Assembly (NCBI GenBank): GCA_036490515.1
Contig: DASXDU010000038.1
Span: 1 to 64,000 of the forward strand
Length of the DNA stretch: 64,000 nucleotides
Origin: Palsa-1150 sp036490515
GTDB lineage: Bacteria; Myxococcota_A; Polyangia; Polyangiales; Polyangiaceae
Direction of reading: 5' to 3'
A program made the translations under genes and the position numbers. Below are positions 1 to 9,104 of the stretch, piece after piece (positions within the stretch are counted from its first letter, which is position 1; each line of letters begins with the position of its first letter). The notes under the pieces are model-generated. The model saw only the letters and a program-made list of their open reading frames with translations. It had not been told where the DNA came from and searched no databases.

Positions 1-109
<109 letters not shown>

Positions 110-173
110 AAGAAGATGAATGCACGAATACGGAATGGGAATGGGAATGTGGAACGGGAGAAGGGCTGGGAGC

Positions 174-278
174 CGACGCGGGGAGGTTCTCCCTCGACAC
201 GGGGAGCCTTCCCCTCGACACGGGGAGGCTTCCCCTCGACGCGGGGAGCCTCCCCCTCGACGCGGGGGACCGGCCCCA
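174..278. repeat. 21-bp tandem repeat, five units, downstream of dnaK
   Basis: Five consecutive units of exactly 21 bp run from 174, 195, 216, 237 and 258. Each begins CGAC(A/G)CGGGG and most end in CCCCT or CCCT. The middle units differ from each other at only a few positions. The array is intergenic; any reading frame through it gives a seven-residue period (about SPSTRGA). It is one of several 21-bp-period arrays in the window. Confidence 0.9.
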
Positions 279-309
279 GGCCGAGCGCGCTCGCCCCCAC
301 AAAGCGCGA

Positions 310-339
310 AGGGCGCCCGAGGTCTCCCTCGAGCGCCCT
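310..339 (-). terminator. Hairpin 27 nt after dnaK stop, probable terminator
   Basis: The arms AGGGCGCCCGAGG (310-322) and CCTCGAGCGCCCT (327-339) pair at 12 of 13 positions around a TCTC loop. It follows the dnaK stop codon on the minus strand. The 3' side on that strand reads TTCGCGCTTTG rather than a clean T-run, so this may be a Rho-assisted or processing hairpin rather than a canonical intrinsic terminator. Confidence 0.55.
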
Positions 340-366
340 CTCGCTCTGGTGCTTCGTTCGGCGCGA

Positions 367-2301
367 TCAGCCGCCCGTTTCCTCGAACTCGGCGTCGATG
401 ACGCCGCCGTCCTTGCCGCCCTTCTTGTCGCCGCCCGGGGCGCCGTCGGCACCCGGAGGGGGCCCCTCGGGACCACCGGGGCCACCGTTGGGCCCGGGCG
501 GGTTCGCCGCGCCGTACATCACGCCGGCGAGGCGGTGGGCCTCCTTCTCGAGGCGCTCGCTGACGTCCTTGATCTTCTCGTCGTCCTGCTTCTCGACCGC
601 CTCGCGGCCCTCCTTGATGAGAGCTTCGAGGCCGCTGAGATCCCCGGCGGGGATCTTGTCCTTGTTCTCGCCGAGCGTCTTTTCGAGCGTGTAGGTCAGG
701 TTGTCGAGCTTGTTCCTGCGCTCGATCGCCTCGCGGCGCTCCTTGTCCTCGCGCTCGTGCTCCTGCGCGTCCTTCACCATCTTCTGGATCTCGGACTCGT
801 TGAGCCCCGAGTTCGCCGTGATGGTGATCTTCTGGTCCTTGCCGGTGGCGGTGTCCTTCGCGTGGACCGAGAGGATGCCGTTGGCATCGATGTCGAAGGT
901 GACCTCGACCTTCGGGACGCCGCGCGGCGCCGGCATGATGCCCTCGAGGTGGAACTTGCCGAGGGTGCGGTTGTACTTCGCCTCGGTGCGCTCGCCCTGG
1001 AGGACGTGGATCTCGACGCTCGGCTGGCTGTCGGTCGCCGTGGAGAAGATCTCCTTCTTCTGCGTCGGGATGGTCGTGTTCCGCTGGATCATCGCCGTCA
1101 TCACGCCGCCGAGCGTCTCGACGCCGAGCGAGAGCGGAGTCACGTCGAGGAGCACGAGGTCCTTCACGTCGCCCGAGAGGACGCCCGCCTGGACGGCCGC
1201 GCCGATGGCGACGACCTCGTCCGGGTTCACGCCCTTGTGGGGCTCCTTGCCGAAGAACTTCTTCACCGTCTCCTGGACGAGCGGGACGCGGGTGGAGCCG
1301 CCGACGAGGACGACCTCGTCGATCTCCTTGGCGCTCTTCTTCGAGTCGGCGAGCGCCTTGCGCGTCGGCTCCATCGACCGCTCGACGAGCGGCGCGATCA
1401 TCTGCTCGAGCTTCGCGCGCGAGAGGCGCATGTCGAGGTGCACCGGGCCGCCTGCGCCGACGGTGACGTAGGGGAGGTTGATGCTCGTCTCCTGCACGCT
1501 CGAGAGCTCGATCTTCGCCTTCTCCGCGGCCTCCTTCAGGCGCTGGAGGGCCATCTTGTCGTTGTGGAGGTCGACGCCGCTCGACTTCTTGAACTCGGCG
1601 ATCATCCAGTCGATGATCAGGTTGTCGATGTCGTCGCCGCCGAGGTGCGTGTCGCCGTTGGTCGCGATGACCTGCACGACGTTGTCGCCCACCTCGAGGA
1701 TGGAGATGTCGAAGGTGCCGCCGCCGAAGTCGTAGACGGCGATGACCTCGTCCTTCTTCTTGTCGAGCCCGTAGGCGAGCGCGGCCGCTGTGGGCTCGTT
1801 CACGATGCGCTTCACCTCGAGCCCGGCGATGCGGCCGGCGTCCTTCGTGGCCTGGCGCTGGGCGTCGTTGAAGTACGCCGGGACCGTGATGACCGCGTCG
1901 GACACCTTCTCGCCGAGGTAGTCCTCGGCTGCCTTCTTCAGCTTCATGAGGACGCGCGCGCTCACCTCGGGCGGCGTGACCTCCTTGCCGCGCACGGCGA
2001 AGGCGCTGTCGCCGTTCTTGGCGCGCACGACCTTGTAGGGGACGCGCTTCACTTCCTCGCCGATCTCCTCGAAGCGGCGCCCGATGAAGCGCTTCGCGCT
2101 GAAGATCGTGTTCTCGGGGTTGGTGACCGCCTGGCGCTTGGCGATCTGGCCGACGAGGATCTCGCCCTTGTCGTCCCACGCGACGACGCTCGGCGTCGTG
2201 CGTGCCCCCTCCTCGTTGACGAGGACCTTGGGCTCGCGCCCCTCCATGATGGCCACGACGCTGTTGGTCGTGCCCAGGTCGATGCCGATGATCTTGCCCA
2301 T
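367..2301 (-). CDS. dnaK: Molecular chaperone DnaK (Hsp70)
   Basis: Cytoplasmic Hsp70: ATP-driven binding and release of unfolded polypeptides with DnaJ and GrpE. The 644-residue product has normal family length. The N-terminal nucleotide-binding domain begins MGKIIGIDLGTTNS, with the second phosphate motif DFGGGTFDIS near residue 200 and VGGSTRVP near 340. The substrate-binding domain carries DVTPLSLGVET, and the C-terminal lid is followed by a Gly/Pro-rich linker and the usual acidic DAEFEE ending. A strong GGAGGAGG sequence precedes the ATG by 7 nt, which settles the start. No grpE or dnaJ is adjacent, so this is a stand-alone locus; the upstream neighbour is a Ser/Thr kinase gene on the same strand. 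Confidence 0.97.
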   Translation of the reverse strand: MGKIIGIDLGTTNSVVAIMEGREPKVLVNEEGARTTPSVVAWDDKGEILVGQIAKRQAVTNPENTIFSAKRFIGRRFEEIGEEVKRVPYKVVRAKNGDSAFAVRGKEVTPPEVSARVLMKLKKAAEDYLGEKVSDAVITVPAYFNDAQRQATKDAGRIAGLEVKRIVNEPTAAALAYGLDKKKDEVIAVYDFGGGTFDISILEVGDNVVQVIATNGDTHLGGDDIDNLIIDWMIAEFKKSSGVDLHNDKMALQRLKEAAEKAKIELSSVQETSINLPYVTVGAGGPVHLDMRLSRAKLEQMIAPLVERSMEPTRKALADSKKSAKEIDEVVLVGGSTRVPLVQETVKKFFGKEPHKGVNPDEVVAIGAAVQAGVLSGDVKDLVLLDVTPLSLGVETLGGVMTAMIQRNTTIPTQKKEIFSTATDSQPSVEIHVLQGERTEAKYNRTLGKFHLEGIMPAPRGVPKVEVTFDIDANGILSVHAKDTATGKDQKITITANSGLNESEIQKMVKDAQEHEREDKERREAIERRNKLDNLTYTLEKTLGENKDKIPAGDLSGLEALIKEGREAVEKQDDEKIKDVSERLEKEAHRLAGVMYGAANPPGPNGGPGGPEGPPPGADGAPGGDKKGGKDGGVIDAEFEETGG

Positions 2302-2339
2302 GGTCAGCCTCCTCCAGAGTCCTTTGCGGACGAGCCCCG

Positions 2340-2358
2340 CGCGACCGCTGGGGTCGCG
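2340..2358 (-). promoter_or_regulatory. Hairpin in dnaK leader
   Basis: The perfect 7-bp stem CGCGACC (2340-2346) / GGTCGCG (2352-2358) encloses a five-base loop in the untranslated region about 40 nt upstream of the dnaK ATG. Its role is unknown. No CIRCE element (TTAGCACTC-N9-GAGTGCTAA) is present in this leader. Confidence 0.4.
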
Positions 2359-2443
2359 TCTGCTGGGCTCTACGGTCGAGCGCCGAACGCGTGATAATCC
2401 CGGGAGTTCCGAGCGTCACGGTGTTTCGTTCGGTGCGCTGGCC

Positions 2444-2471
2444 AACCTAACCACCGAGGTTGGGCCGTCAA
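2444..2471 (-). promoter_or_regulatory. Candidate sigma-70-type promoter for dnaK
   Basis: On the minus strand TTGACG (2471-2466) and TAGGTT (2449-2444) are separated by 16 bp, about 145 nt upstream of the dnaK start and just downstream of the kinase stop codon. The match is good at -35 and moderate at -10. It is a sequence match only; heat-shock control by sigma-32 is not evident. Confidence 0.35.
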
Positions 2472-2511
2472 CGGCACGAAGTTTGAGCCGAACCGCCACG
2501 GTCCGGCCGGC

Positions 2512-3750
2512 TCACCCCTCCCCGGGCTCGACCTCGGGCGCCGCGCGCAGGCTGTTTTCGGTAGGCCGCTGGATCTCGGGGTCCGTCGCGGCATCGAGGT
2601 CGTCGCGCGTCCGCGAGTGCGAGTTCGACTCGGAGATGAGGGGGCCGCCGGCCGCGGCCGCATGCGAGCCGGTCTTCGAGAGGGATTCGACGATCGTGCT
2701 CACCCACTCGTCCTCGTCGAACTCGACGTCGACCTCGGGCGCCGGCGCCGCCCGGTCGAGCGCGGCCGCCACGCGCCACCATTCCTCGAGCATCTCGGGC
2801 GCGCTCGCGAAGCGCTCGGTGGGGTCGCGCGAGAGCGCGCGCGCGACGAACGCGTCGAGGAGCTCGCTCGGGACGACCCCCGGCAAGGACGACAGGAGGG
2901 GGGCCGTGGTCTCGCACTTGAGGCGGGTGAGGGCCTCGAAGCTCCGCCCGATGAAGGGGAGGCGCCCGGTGACGCACCGGAAGAGGACCACCCCGACCGC
3001 GTAGAGATCGGCCGTGGGGCCGACGCCCTTCGCGTACTCGAGCTGCTCGGGAGCCATGTATCCCATGCTCCCGATGAGGTGGTGCGTGCTCGTGAGGCTC
3101 GTGCCGGCGCTCGCGATCTCGTTGAGGCGCGCGACGCCGAAGTCGATGAGCTTCACGACGGGATCGCCCCCCCCGGGGCTCCGCTCGAGGAAGATGTTGG
3201 CCGGCTTGATGTCCCGGTGGATGACCTGCGCGCGGTGGCAGTCGCGTACGCCGATGAGGAGCTGCTCGACCCAGTCGACGAGGCGACCGGCGCCGAGGCG
3301 GTTCTCGCGCCGCAGGACGTCCGCCAGGGTCTCCCCCTCGAGCCGCTCGAGGACGAGGAACGGCTGGTCGCTCTCCCAGCCGTAGCCGAGCAGGCGGCCG
3401 ACGTTGGGGCTGGTGACGCTGGCCAGGACGACCGCCTCGCGAGCCATCCGCTCCCGGAGCTCGCGGGAACCGCGGCTCGCGGGGTCGAGGAGCTTGATCG
3501 CGACCGGTTTGCCCGTCGGCTTGTGCACCGCATCGAACACGCGCGCCATCGCCCCGGACCCGAGGGGTTCGCGGAGCTCGTATTCGTCCAGGGGAACCGG
3601 GTCGAGCCGGCGCTTGCTGGTCAACGGCGTGACATCCAGGTTACCAGACGGGCGGCGCACGAGGCGGAGGGTGGGACCCTGGAGCCACGCCGCCGCGCGT
3701 GATACAGTCGAACCGTCGGGGTGTAGACGAGCAGGCCCGACGTCGCGCAC
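2512..3750 (-). CDS. Soluble serine/threonine protein kinase (Hanks type)
   Basis: Cytoplasmic eukaryotic-like Ser/Thr kinase. The glycine loop reads GSGAMARVFDA near residue 65, followed by the ATP-binding lysine in VAIKLL, the catalytic loop HRDIKPANIF, the DFG motif in LIDFGVARL and the activation-loop end MAPEQ. The kinase domain spans about residues 57-330. The remaining C-terminus is acidic and serine-rich, with no transmembrane segment or sensor domain, so it probably acts as a soluble signalling kinase. The start is uncertain: the ATG at 3750 gives 412 residues, while a GTG near 3660 would remove a poorly conserved N-terminus. The neighbouring pcnB-like gene diverges 15 bp away, so the two promoters must overlap if the long start is right. 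Confidence 0.9.
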   Translation of the reverse strand: MRDVGPARLHPDGSTVSRAAAWLQGPTLRLVRRPSGNLDVTPLTSKRRLDPVPLDEYELREPLGSGAMARVFDAVHKPTGKPVAIKLLDPASRGSRELRERMAREAVVLASVTSPNVGRLLGYGWESDQPFLVLERLEGETLADVLRRENRLGAGRLVDWVEQLLIGVRDCHRAQVIHRDIKPANIFLERSPGGGDPVVKLIDFGVARLNEIASAGTSLTSTHHLIGSMGYMAPEQLEYAKGVGPTADLYAVGVVLFRCVTGRLPFIGRSFEALTRLKCETTAPLLSSLPGVVPSELLDAFVARALSRDPTERFASAPEMLEEWWRVAAALDRAAPAPEVDVEFDEDEWVSTIVESLSKTGSHAAAAGGPLISESNSHSRTRDDLDAATDPEIQRPTENSLRAAPEVEPGEG

Positions 3751-3765
3751 GAGCGCGAGCTTTTC

Positions 3766-5142
3766 ATGAGCCCTCCCGACGATTCCTTTCCCGCACCGCC
3801 CGACCTACCGTCGTTCACGGTCGAGGACGCAGTCGACGTACCTGCCCAGGAACCCAGGCGAAATCGCGATCCCGGCGAGCGCCATGCGGGTACCGGGCTG
3901 GTCCGGCACGACGGCACCTTCGACGACGACCGCATCGACCCCGACGCCGCCAAGGTGGTGAGGCGCCTCGAGAGGAGCGGCCACGAGGCCTACCTCGTCG
4001 GCGGCTGCGTCCGGGACCTCCTGCTCGGCAGCAAGCCCAAGGACTTCGACGTCGCGACCAGCGCGCGTCCGGAGGACGTGCGAGCCCTCTTCCGCAACTG
4101 CCGCATCATCGGCCGCCGGTTCCGCCTCGCGCACATCCTGTTCGGCGGCGGCAAGGTGGTCGAGGTCGCCACGTTCCGGCGAAATCCGGCCATGGAGGCG
4201 CCCGACGAGGCGGACGCAGAGGCGGTCGACGACATCCTCATCCGGAGCGACAACATCTTCGGCGAGGCCCACGAAGACGCGCTCCGGCGCGACTTCACGA
4301 TGAACGCGCTCTTCTACGACCTCGACCGGCGCCAGGTCCTCGACTGGTGCGGCGGGATGCAGGACCTCAAGCGGCGCACGATCCACACCATCGGGGACCC
4401 GATGGTGCGCTTCCGCGAGGATCCGATCCGGGTCCTCCGGGCCATCAAGTTCGCCGCGCGCCTCGATCTCGGCATCGCACCCGACGTCTACGACGCGATG
4501 GTGTGGACGCGCGAGGACCTCGCCAAGGCGGCCCGACCGCGGGTCTTCGAGGAGATCCTTCGCCTTCTCCGCGGCGGCGCTGCGCACCGTTCGATGTGGC
4601 TCCTCTGGGAGACCGGCGCGATGGCCGTGCTGCTGCCCGAGCTGGCGGCGTTCCTCGACGACGAGGAGGCGACCCAAGGCGGCGCCAGGCGGTTCTTCCG
4701 CAAGATGGCCGCGCTCGACGCGATGACGAAGGCGCGGGGCCGCGCGCCCGACGACGTCGTCCTCTGGACGGTCCTGCTCAAGGAGCCGCTCGACGAGGCG
4801 TGCGCCGGGGAGAAGGATCGGGTGCGCGCCGCGGCCGACTTCCTCGATCCGGTCATCGAGCGCGTCGCTGTGCCGAGGCGGATCGCCGACGGAGTCCGGC
4901 GCATCGTGGCCATCCTCCCGCGCATCGCGTCGGGGCGCACCGGGCGCTTCGCGCGCACCGACCTCATGGCGCCCGCGCTCGACGTGCTCGAGGCGGAGCT
5001 CCTCGGGGCGGGCAAGGGGATCGACGCCGTGCAGAAGATGCGCGCGACGGAGGTCCCGGCGGGAGGTCGTTCAGCCTCGGCGCGACCCCCGGCGGGGCAC
5101 CGGGACGTTCGCGGACACCGGGAGAGGCGCGGCGCCGAATAG
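3766..5142 (+). CDS. pcnB: Poly(A) polymerase / tRNA nucleotidyltransferase family protein (PcnB-like)
   Basis: Class II nucleotidyltransferase-fold enzyme that adds nucleotides to RNA 3' ends. The active-site signature LVGGCVRDLLLG (about residues 77-88) is followed by the metal-binding DFD at 93-95. The segment GRRFRLAHI and the later RRDFTMNALFYD are the forms usual in bacterial poly(A) polymerase I rather than in CCA-adding enzymes, hence the preferred call. The head/neck region extends to about residue 330. The length of 458 is normal for PcnB, with a non-conserved acidic N-terminal 50 residues. No clear ribosome-binding site is seen before the ATG. The gene converges with the DUF255 gene, with only one base between the stop codons. 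Confidence 0.82.
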   Translation: MSPPDDSFPAPPDLPSFTVEDAVDVPAQEPRRNRDPGERHAGTGLVRHDGTFDDDRIDPDAAKVVRRLERSGHEAYLVGGCVRDLLLGSKPKDFDVATSARPEDVRALFRNCRIIGRRFRLAHILFGGGKVVEVATFRRNPAMEAPDEADAEAVDDILIRSDNIFGEAHEDALRRDFTMNALFYDLDRRQVLDWCGGMQDLKRRTIHTIGDPMVRFREDPIRVLRAIKFAARLDLGIAPDVYDAMVWTREDLAKAARPRVFEEILRLLRGGAAHRSMWLLWETGAMAVLLPELAAFLDDEEATQGGARRFFRKMAALDAMTKARGRAPDDVVLWTVLLKEPLDEACAGEKDRVRAAADFLDPVIERVAVPRRIADGVRRIVAILPRIASGRTGRFARTDLMAPALDVLEAELLGAGKGIDAVQKMRATEVPAGGRSASARPPAGHRDVRGHRERRGAE

Positions 5143-5143
5143 G

Positions 5144-7162
5144 TCAGCGAGCGAGCTCGCGCGCGAGCTCCTCGGGGGTCGTCAGGGGCAGGGAGCAGGC
5201 ACGCCCCCGGCAGACGTACGCCAGGGGGCCGGGCTTCTCGAGCTTCCCTTCGGCGAGCACGCGACACGCCTCGATGCTCGATGGATCGGCGGGGTCGACC
5301 CACGCGAGCACCCGATCGCGGACGTTGGCCCGGAGGACGGCGTGCGCGAGCGCGCGGGTCGCGGCGGCGTCGCGCGGGCCGACGATGACGACGTCGGTCG
5401 AACCCGCGACGATCCGGTCCACGAGGCACACCGTGCCGCTCATGCCGGACGGGTTGCGCTCCGCCTCCGGGGCGAGGTTCTCGACGGCCTTCGTCGCGAC
5501 CTCCGCCAGCGCCGGGTCGACCAGCGACCCGAGGCGCAGCAGGACACGGCACGCCACCGACGCGCCGCTGGGGACGGCGTGATCGTAGGGATCCTTGGCG
5601 CGGACGAGGAGGGTCTCACCGTCGTCGGGCACGAAGAAGAAGCCGCCGCCGGCCCGGTCGAGGTGGTGTGTGAGGATGGCGTCGGCGAGCGCGCGGGCGA
5701 GCGTGATCCACCGGGGATGGCCGGTCGCCTCGTGGAGATCGAGCGCCGCGTCCGCGAGGTACGCGTGGTCGTCGAGGAAGCCCTGGCCCTTGGCGATGCC
5801 GTCCTTCGCGAGACGCCGCACGCGCGCCCCGCCCGCCTCGTCCTTCACGACCAGCGTGCGCTCCACGAACTCCATGGCGCGCTCGGCCGCGACGAGCAGC
5901 TCCGCGTCGATCGCCGCCGCGTCCGCGAGCGCGCCGATCATCAGCGCGTTCCAGCTCGCGAGCACCTTCTCGTCGCGGAACGGCTTCGGTCGCTTTTCCC
6001 GCACGGCGAACATCGCGGCGCGCGCGCGCTCGAGGGCCGCCGCCTCGCGATCGTCCGCGGGACGCGAGACCATCGAAAGGACGGTCGCGCCGCTCTCCTC
6101 GAAGTTGCCCCCGGGCGTGATGCCCCAGACGCGCTTCGCCGCGCTCGCGGCCTCGGCGTCCCCGCACGCGGCGTCGACCTCCTCGGGCGTCCACACGAAG
6201 AACTTCCCCTCCTCGCCCTCGCTGTCCGCGTCCTGGGTGGCGTAGAAGCCGCCATCCGGCGACTGCATCTCGCGCAGTACGTAGGCCCCGATCGCGCGCG
6301 CCGTGTCCGCGTAGGCTTGGTCCCCGGTCGCTCGCCACGCGTCGACGTAGAGGCGCAGGAGGAGCGCGTTGTCGTAGAGCATCTTCTCGAAGTGCGGGAC
6401 GAGCCAGTGCTCGTCGGTCGAGTAGCGATGGAAGCCTCCGCCGAGCTGGTCCCAGATGCCGCCCGCGCGCATCGCGTCGAGCGCCTTGCGCACCTTCGCG
6501 TCGTGGCCGGTGCGCAGGAGGACGTCGAGGCTCATCGTGTTCGGGAACTTGGGCCGGTGGCCGAAGCCGCCATGCACGTCGTCGAAGCGGTCGGCGAGCT
6601 TGCCGCTCGCGTTCTTCACCAGCTCGGCGGACAGGGCTCCCGGAGCGTGCGACTCGCCGGTGGCCACCTCGGCGATGGCCTGGGCGAGCTCGCTCGACTG
6701 CGCGTCTACCTCGGCGCGCCTGTCCTGGTACGCCTCCCGGACCGCCTGCAGCACCTTCGGGAAGCCCGGCATCCCGTAGCGATCGACCGGCGGAAAGTAC
6801 GTCCCCGCGAAGAAGGGCCGCTGGTCGGGCGTGAGGAAGACCGTGAGCGGCCACCCCCCGCTGCGCCCCATGAGCTGGACGACGAGCTGGTAGACCTGAT
6901 CCAGATCGGGCCGCTCCTCGCGATCGACCTTCACGTTGACGAACCACTGGTTCATGAGGGCGCTGATGGCTTCGCTCTCGAAGCTCTCGCGCTCCATCAC
7001 GTGGCACCAGTGGCAGGCCGAATACCCGATGCTCAGAAGGATGGGCCGGTCCTCACGCCGCGCTCGCTCGAGCGCCTCGGGGCCCCAGGGGTACCAGTCC
7101 ACCGGGTTGTGCGAGTGCTGGAGGAGGTAGGGCGAGGCCTCGCGTGCGAGTCGATTCACCAT
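5144..7162 (-). CDS. Thioredoxin domain-containing protein, DUF255/YyaL (SPATA20-like) family
   Basis: The product starts MVNRLAREASPYLLQHSHNP, the hallmark of the DUF255 family. The N-terminal thioredoxin-like domain has the redox-like motif YSACHWCHVME near residue 50. The rest is an (alpha/alpha)6 glycosidase-like toroid of about 500 residues with FHRYSTDEHWLVPHFEKMLY. At 672 residues it matches full-length family members. The in vivo reaction is not established for this family. An upstream in-frame extension to 7699 exists but runs antisense through the neighbouring gene and lacks family similarity, so the ATG at 7162 is chosen. The divergent gene starts about 70 bp away. Confidence 0.9.
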   Translation of the reverse strand: MVNRLAREASPYLLQHSHNPVDWYPWGPEALERARREDRPILLSIGYSACHWCHVMERESFESEAISALMNQWFVNVKVDREERPDLDQVYQLVVQLMGRSGGWPLTVFLTPDQRPFFAGTYFPPVDRYGMPGFPKVLQAVREAYQDRRAEVDAQSSELAQAIAEVATGESHAPGALSAELVKNASGKLADRFDDVHGGFGHRPKFPNTMSLDVLLRTGHDAKVRKALDAMRAGGIWDQLGGGFHRYSTDEHWLVPHFEKMLYDNALLLRLYVDAWRATGDQAYADTARAIGAYVLREMQSPDGGFYATQDADSEGEEGKFFVWTPEEVDAACGDAEAASAAKRVWGITPGGNFEESGATVLSMVSRPADDREAAALERARAAMFAVREKRPKPFRDEKVLASWNALMIGALADAAAIDAELLVAAERAMEFVERTLVVKDEAGGARVRRLAKDGIAKGQGFLDDHAYLADAALDLHEATGHPRWITLARALADAILTHHLDRAGGGFFFVPDDGETLLVRAKDPYDHAVPSGASVACRVLLRLGSLVDPALAEVATKAVENLAPEAERNPSGMSGTVCLVDRIVAGSTDVVIVGPRDAAATRALAHAVLRANVRDRVLAWVDPADPSSIEACRVLAEGKLEKPGPLAYVCRGRACSLPLTTPEELARELAR

Positions 7163-7232
7163 GCGCCCCGTCAATGAACCTTCCGCGGGCGAGCGGCAAG
7201 GGGCACCTTCGCTGCTACGCTGCGCGCCCGTG

Positions 7233-8390
7233 ATGCGTCGCTTTCGATTCCTTGTCGTCCCGACCTTGATGCTCCTTCCGCGCGTCGCCGCTGCGCAGGC
7301 GGCGGCTCCAGCCGCCCCGCCGCCTTCCGCACCGACGGCGTCGCCCGCGCCGCCGCCCGCCGCGGGCGGCTGCCTGAAGGACACCGACTGCAAGGGCAGC
7401 CGCATCTGCGACCAGGGCATGTGCGTCGAGCCGAAGCCCGCGCCTCCGGTGACGCCCGTCCCGGCGCCGCCCGCACCTCCGCCGTCGACGCCGCCTCCTG
7501 CTCCGCCCCCCGCGACGGTGCCGGCTCCGCCACCCCCGGGGACCCCGCCTGCTTCGGGGACGGAGACGTGGACCCCGCGCAACGAAGCACGCGTCGGCGC
7601 GACGGCAGGCTCGACGTCCGCACCGCCGGTCTCCGCGTGGAAGCGGTCGGGCCTGAAGGGCATCGAGGTCATGGTCCGCGGCGGCTTCTTCCTCCCCAAC
7701 GGCGCCTCGCCCGTGCAGTCGCCGGGCTTTTACGGTGCGAGCAGCGGCACCGCCAACGGCGGCGACGCAGTCGGCGACATCCTCCGCGGTACGGAGCACC
7801 CGTACGGGCTCGAGCCGTTCGGCATCATCGTCGAGGCGGGGTACCGCTTCTTTCCGTGGCTGAGCGTCGGCGCGTCGTTCTCGTACGCCTCGTTCAACTC
7901 GCTCGACGGGACGGACACCGGCGACTACTCCGACAGCACGTCGCAGCTCCAGCGCCAGATGTGGACCCTCGGCGCGTACGGGCGCTACTACTTCACGCAG
8001 TTCAACTCGCACCTGCACCCGTGGCTCGAGCTCGGCCTCTCGTACTCCGACGACAACGCGAGCTACGTCCGCGGCGGCACGCAGGCGGAAGGCCCGCAGC
8101 CCGAGACGCAGGAGTACTACCTCGAGGAGAAGGGCCTCGACGTGCGCCTCACCGCCGGGCTCGACTGGCGGCTCGCCCCCGTGTTTGCGGTCGGGCCGTG
8201 GGTCGCCTACGAGCGGGTGATTCCTTTGCAGGGGTGCGTCGAGATCGACGTAGACAACCAGGCGTCCCCCATCGAGCAGAGTGTCTCGGGCCAGAACCGG
8301 TGCGGCAACCCGCCCGTCCAGTCGAGCGGCTACGGCGTCGTGTCGGGCGGCATCTTCGCGAAGGTGACGGTGGACCTGTTCGGGAACTGA
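7233..8390 (+). CDS. Exported protein with Pro-rich linker and predicted outer-membrane beta-barrel domain
   Basis: The product has a signal peptide (MRRFRFLVVPTLMLLPRVAA, cleavage probably after AAAQA), a Pro/Ala-rich stretch, a short cysteine-rich segment (C-x5-C-x5-C-x4-C near residues 48-65, within CLKDTDCKGSRICDQGMC), a second proline-rich linker and a C-terminal domain of about 240 residues. This last part has alternating aromatic strands (GYRFFPWLSVGASFSYASF, RYYFTQFNSHLHPWLELGL), as expected for a small barrel. The Cys motif plus linker is a common layout in Myxococcota cell-envelope proteins. The ATG at 7233 is chosen because the signal peptide begins there; an in-frame ATG at 7161 would put 24 hydrophilic residues before it. 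Confidence 0.7.
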   Translation: MRRFRFLVVPTLMLLPRVAAAQAAAPAAPPPSAPTASPAPPPAAGGCLKDTDCKGSRICDQGMCVEPKPAPPVTPVPAPPAPPPSTPPPAPPPATVPAPPPPGTPPASGTETWTPRNEARVGATAGSTSAPPVSAWKRSGLKGIEVMVRGGFFLPNGASPVQSPGFYGASSGTANGGDAVGDILRGTEHPYGLEPFGIIVEAGYRFFPWLSVGASFSYASFNSLDGTDTGDYSDSTSQLQRQMWTLGAYGRYYFTQFNSHLHPWLELGLSYSDDNASYVRGGTQAEGPQPETQEYYLEEKGLDVRLTAGLDWRLAPVFAVGPWVAYERVIPLQGCVEIDVDNQASPIEQSVSGQNRCGNPPVQSSGYGVVSGGIFAKVTVDLFGN

Positions 8391-8453
8391 CGACGACCGG
8401 GCAACCCCGGGGGGGATGCGCCCCGGACGCGACTGAATTAGGGTTGGCGCGCG

Positions 8454-9080
8454 ATGACGACCACGCGCCTGCCCAGGCCGACGAACGATCCCGTCGCGCT
8501 CGCGCGCCGGACGCTGCTCGAGGGCGTCGGGCAGGAGGTCGCCGACAGCTTCCCAGGCATCACGCGGCTCGGCGGGCAGATCGTCGCCGCGCTCTACCTG
8601 GCCGAGGGGGCGCGTTCGATGGACGAGCTCTCGGCGGAGCTCGGGCGAAGCAAGAGCAACATCTTCGCAAACCTGCGCGGCCTCGAGGCCGCGGGCATCG
8701 TCGAGCACCATCGCGAGGCCGGGTCGCGCCACGACCGCTACCGCCTCCGCGGCAAGTACCCGGACGTCGTCATCGGCGCGTACATCGCGCGCCTCCGCCG
8801 CGTCGTCGGCGACAAGCGTGCGCTCGTTCGACAGGCACGCGAGATTCTCGGCGACGCGCGCACGCCCGACGCAATGGCGATCCGCGCGAAGCTCGACGGC
8901 CTGGGCGGGACCTACGATCGCTTCGCGGAGCTCTTCGAGGCCCTTCCGCCGATGGACGGTCCCCTCGACCTCGAGGCGGTGATCGTCGGCCTGCCGCGCA
9001 TCGCCCTCGACGCCATCATCCTCGTCCTCCGCAAGGCGCTCGGTCTCACGGCCGCACGCGCCGCCTCCGGCAAGCGCTGA
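8454..9080 (+). CDS. GbsR/MarR-family transcriptional regulator
   Basis: The 208-residue protein has a winged-helix domain at about residues 30-105. The recognition-helix region reads MDELSAELGRSKSNIFANLR and is followed by the wing EHHREAGSRHDRYRL. The layout (N-terminal GQEVADSFPGITRLGGQIVA, then wHTH, then a helical C-terminal dimer region) matches GbsR-type regulators, which in Bacillus control choline/glycine-betaine genes. No such targets lie nearby, so the regulon is unknown. It sits between an envelope protein gene and the end of a leftward FHA/sensor operon. Confidence 0.8.
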   Translation: MTTTRLPRPTNDPVALARRTLLEGVGQEVADSFPGITRLGGQIVAALYLAEGARSMDELSAELGRSKSNIFANLRGLEAAGIVEHHREAGSRHDRYRLRGKYPDVVIGAYIARLRRVVGDKRALVRQAREILGDARTPDAMAIRAKLDGLGGTYDRFAELFEALPPMDGPLDLEAVIVGLPRIALDAIILVLRKALGLTAARAASGKR

Positions 9081-9104
9081 CCGTCTCCCGCGTCGCCGTG
9101 TGGG

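Noticed and set aside
349..2394. Long plus-strand frame opposite dnaK
   Set aside because: Its translation is an antisense shadow of DnaK with Leu/Val/Asp/Arg bias and no motifs; DnaK is unambiguous.
2302..2511. CIRCE/HrcA or sigma-32 heat-shock control of dnaK
   Set aside because: No CIRCE inverted repeat and no CTTGAA/CCCCAT-type pair was found in the leader; only a plain sigma-70-like candidate and a small hairpin.
7161..7232. Upstream ATG start for the exported barrel protein
   Set aside because: It would place 24 polar residues before a clear signal peptide and overlaps the divergent gene's start codon.
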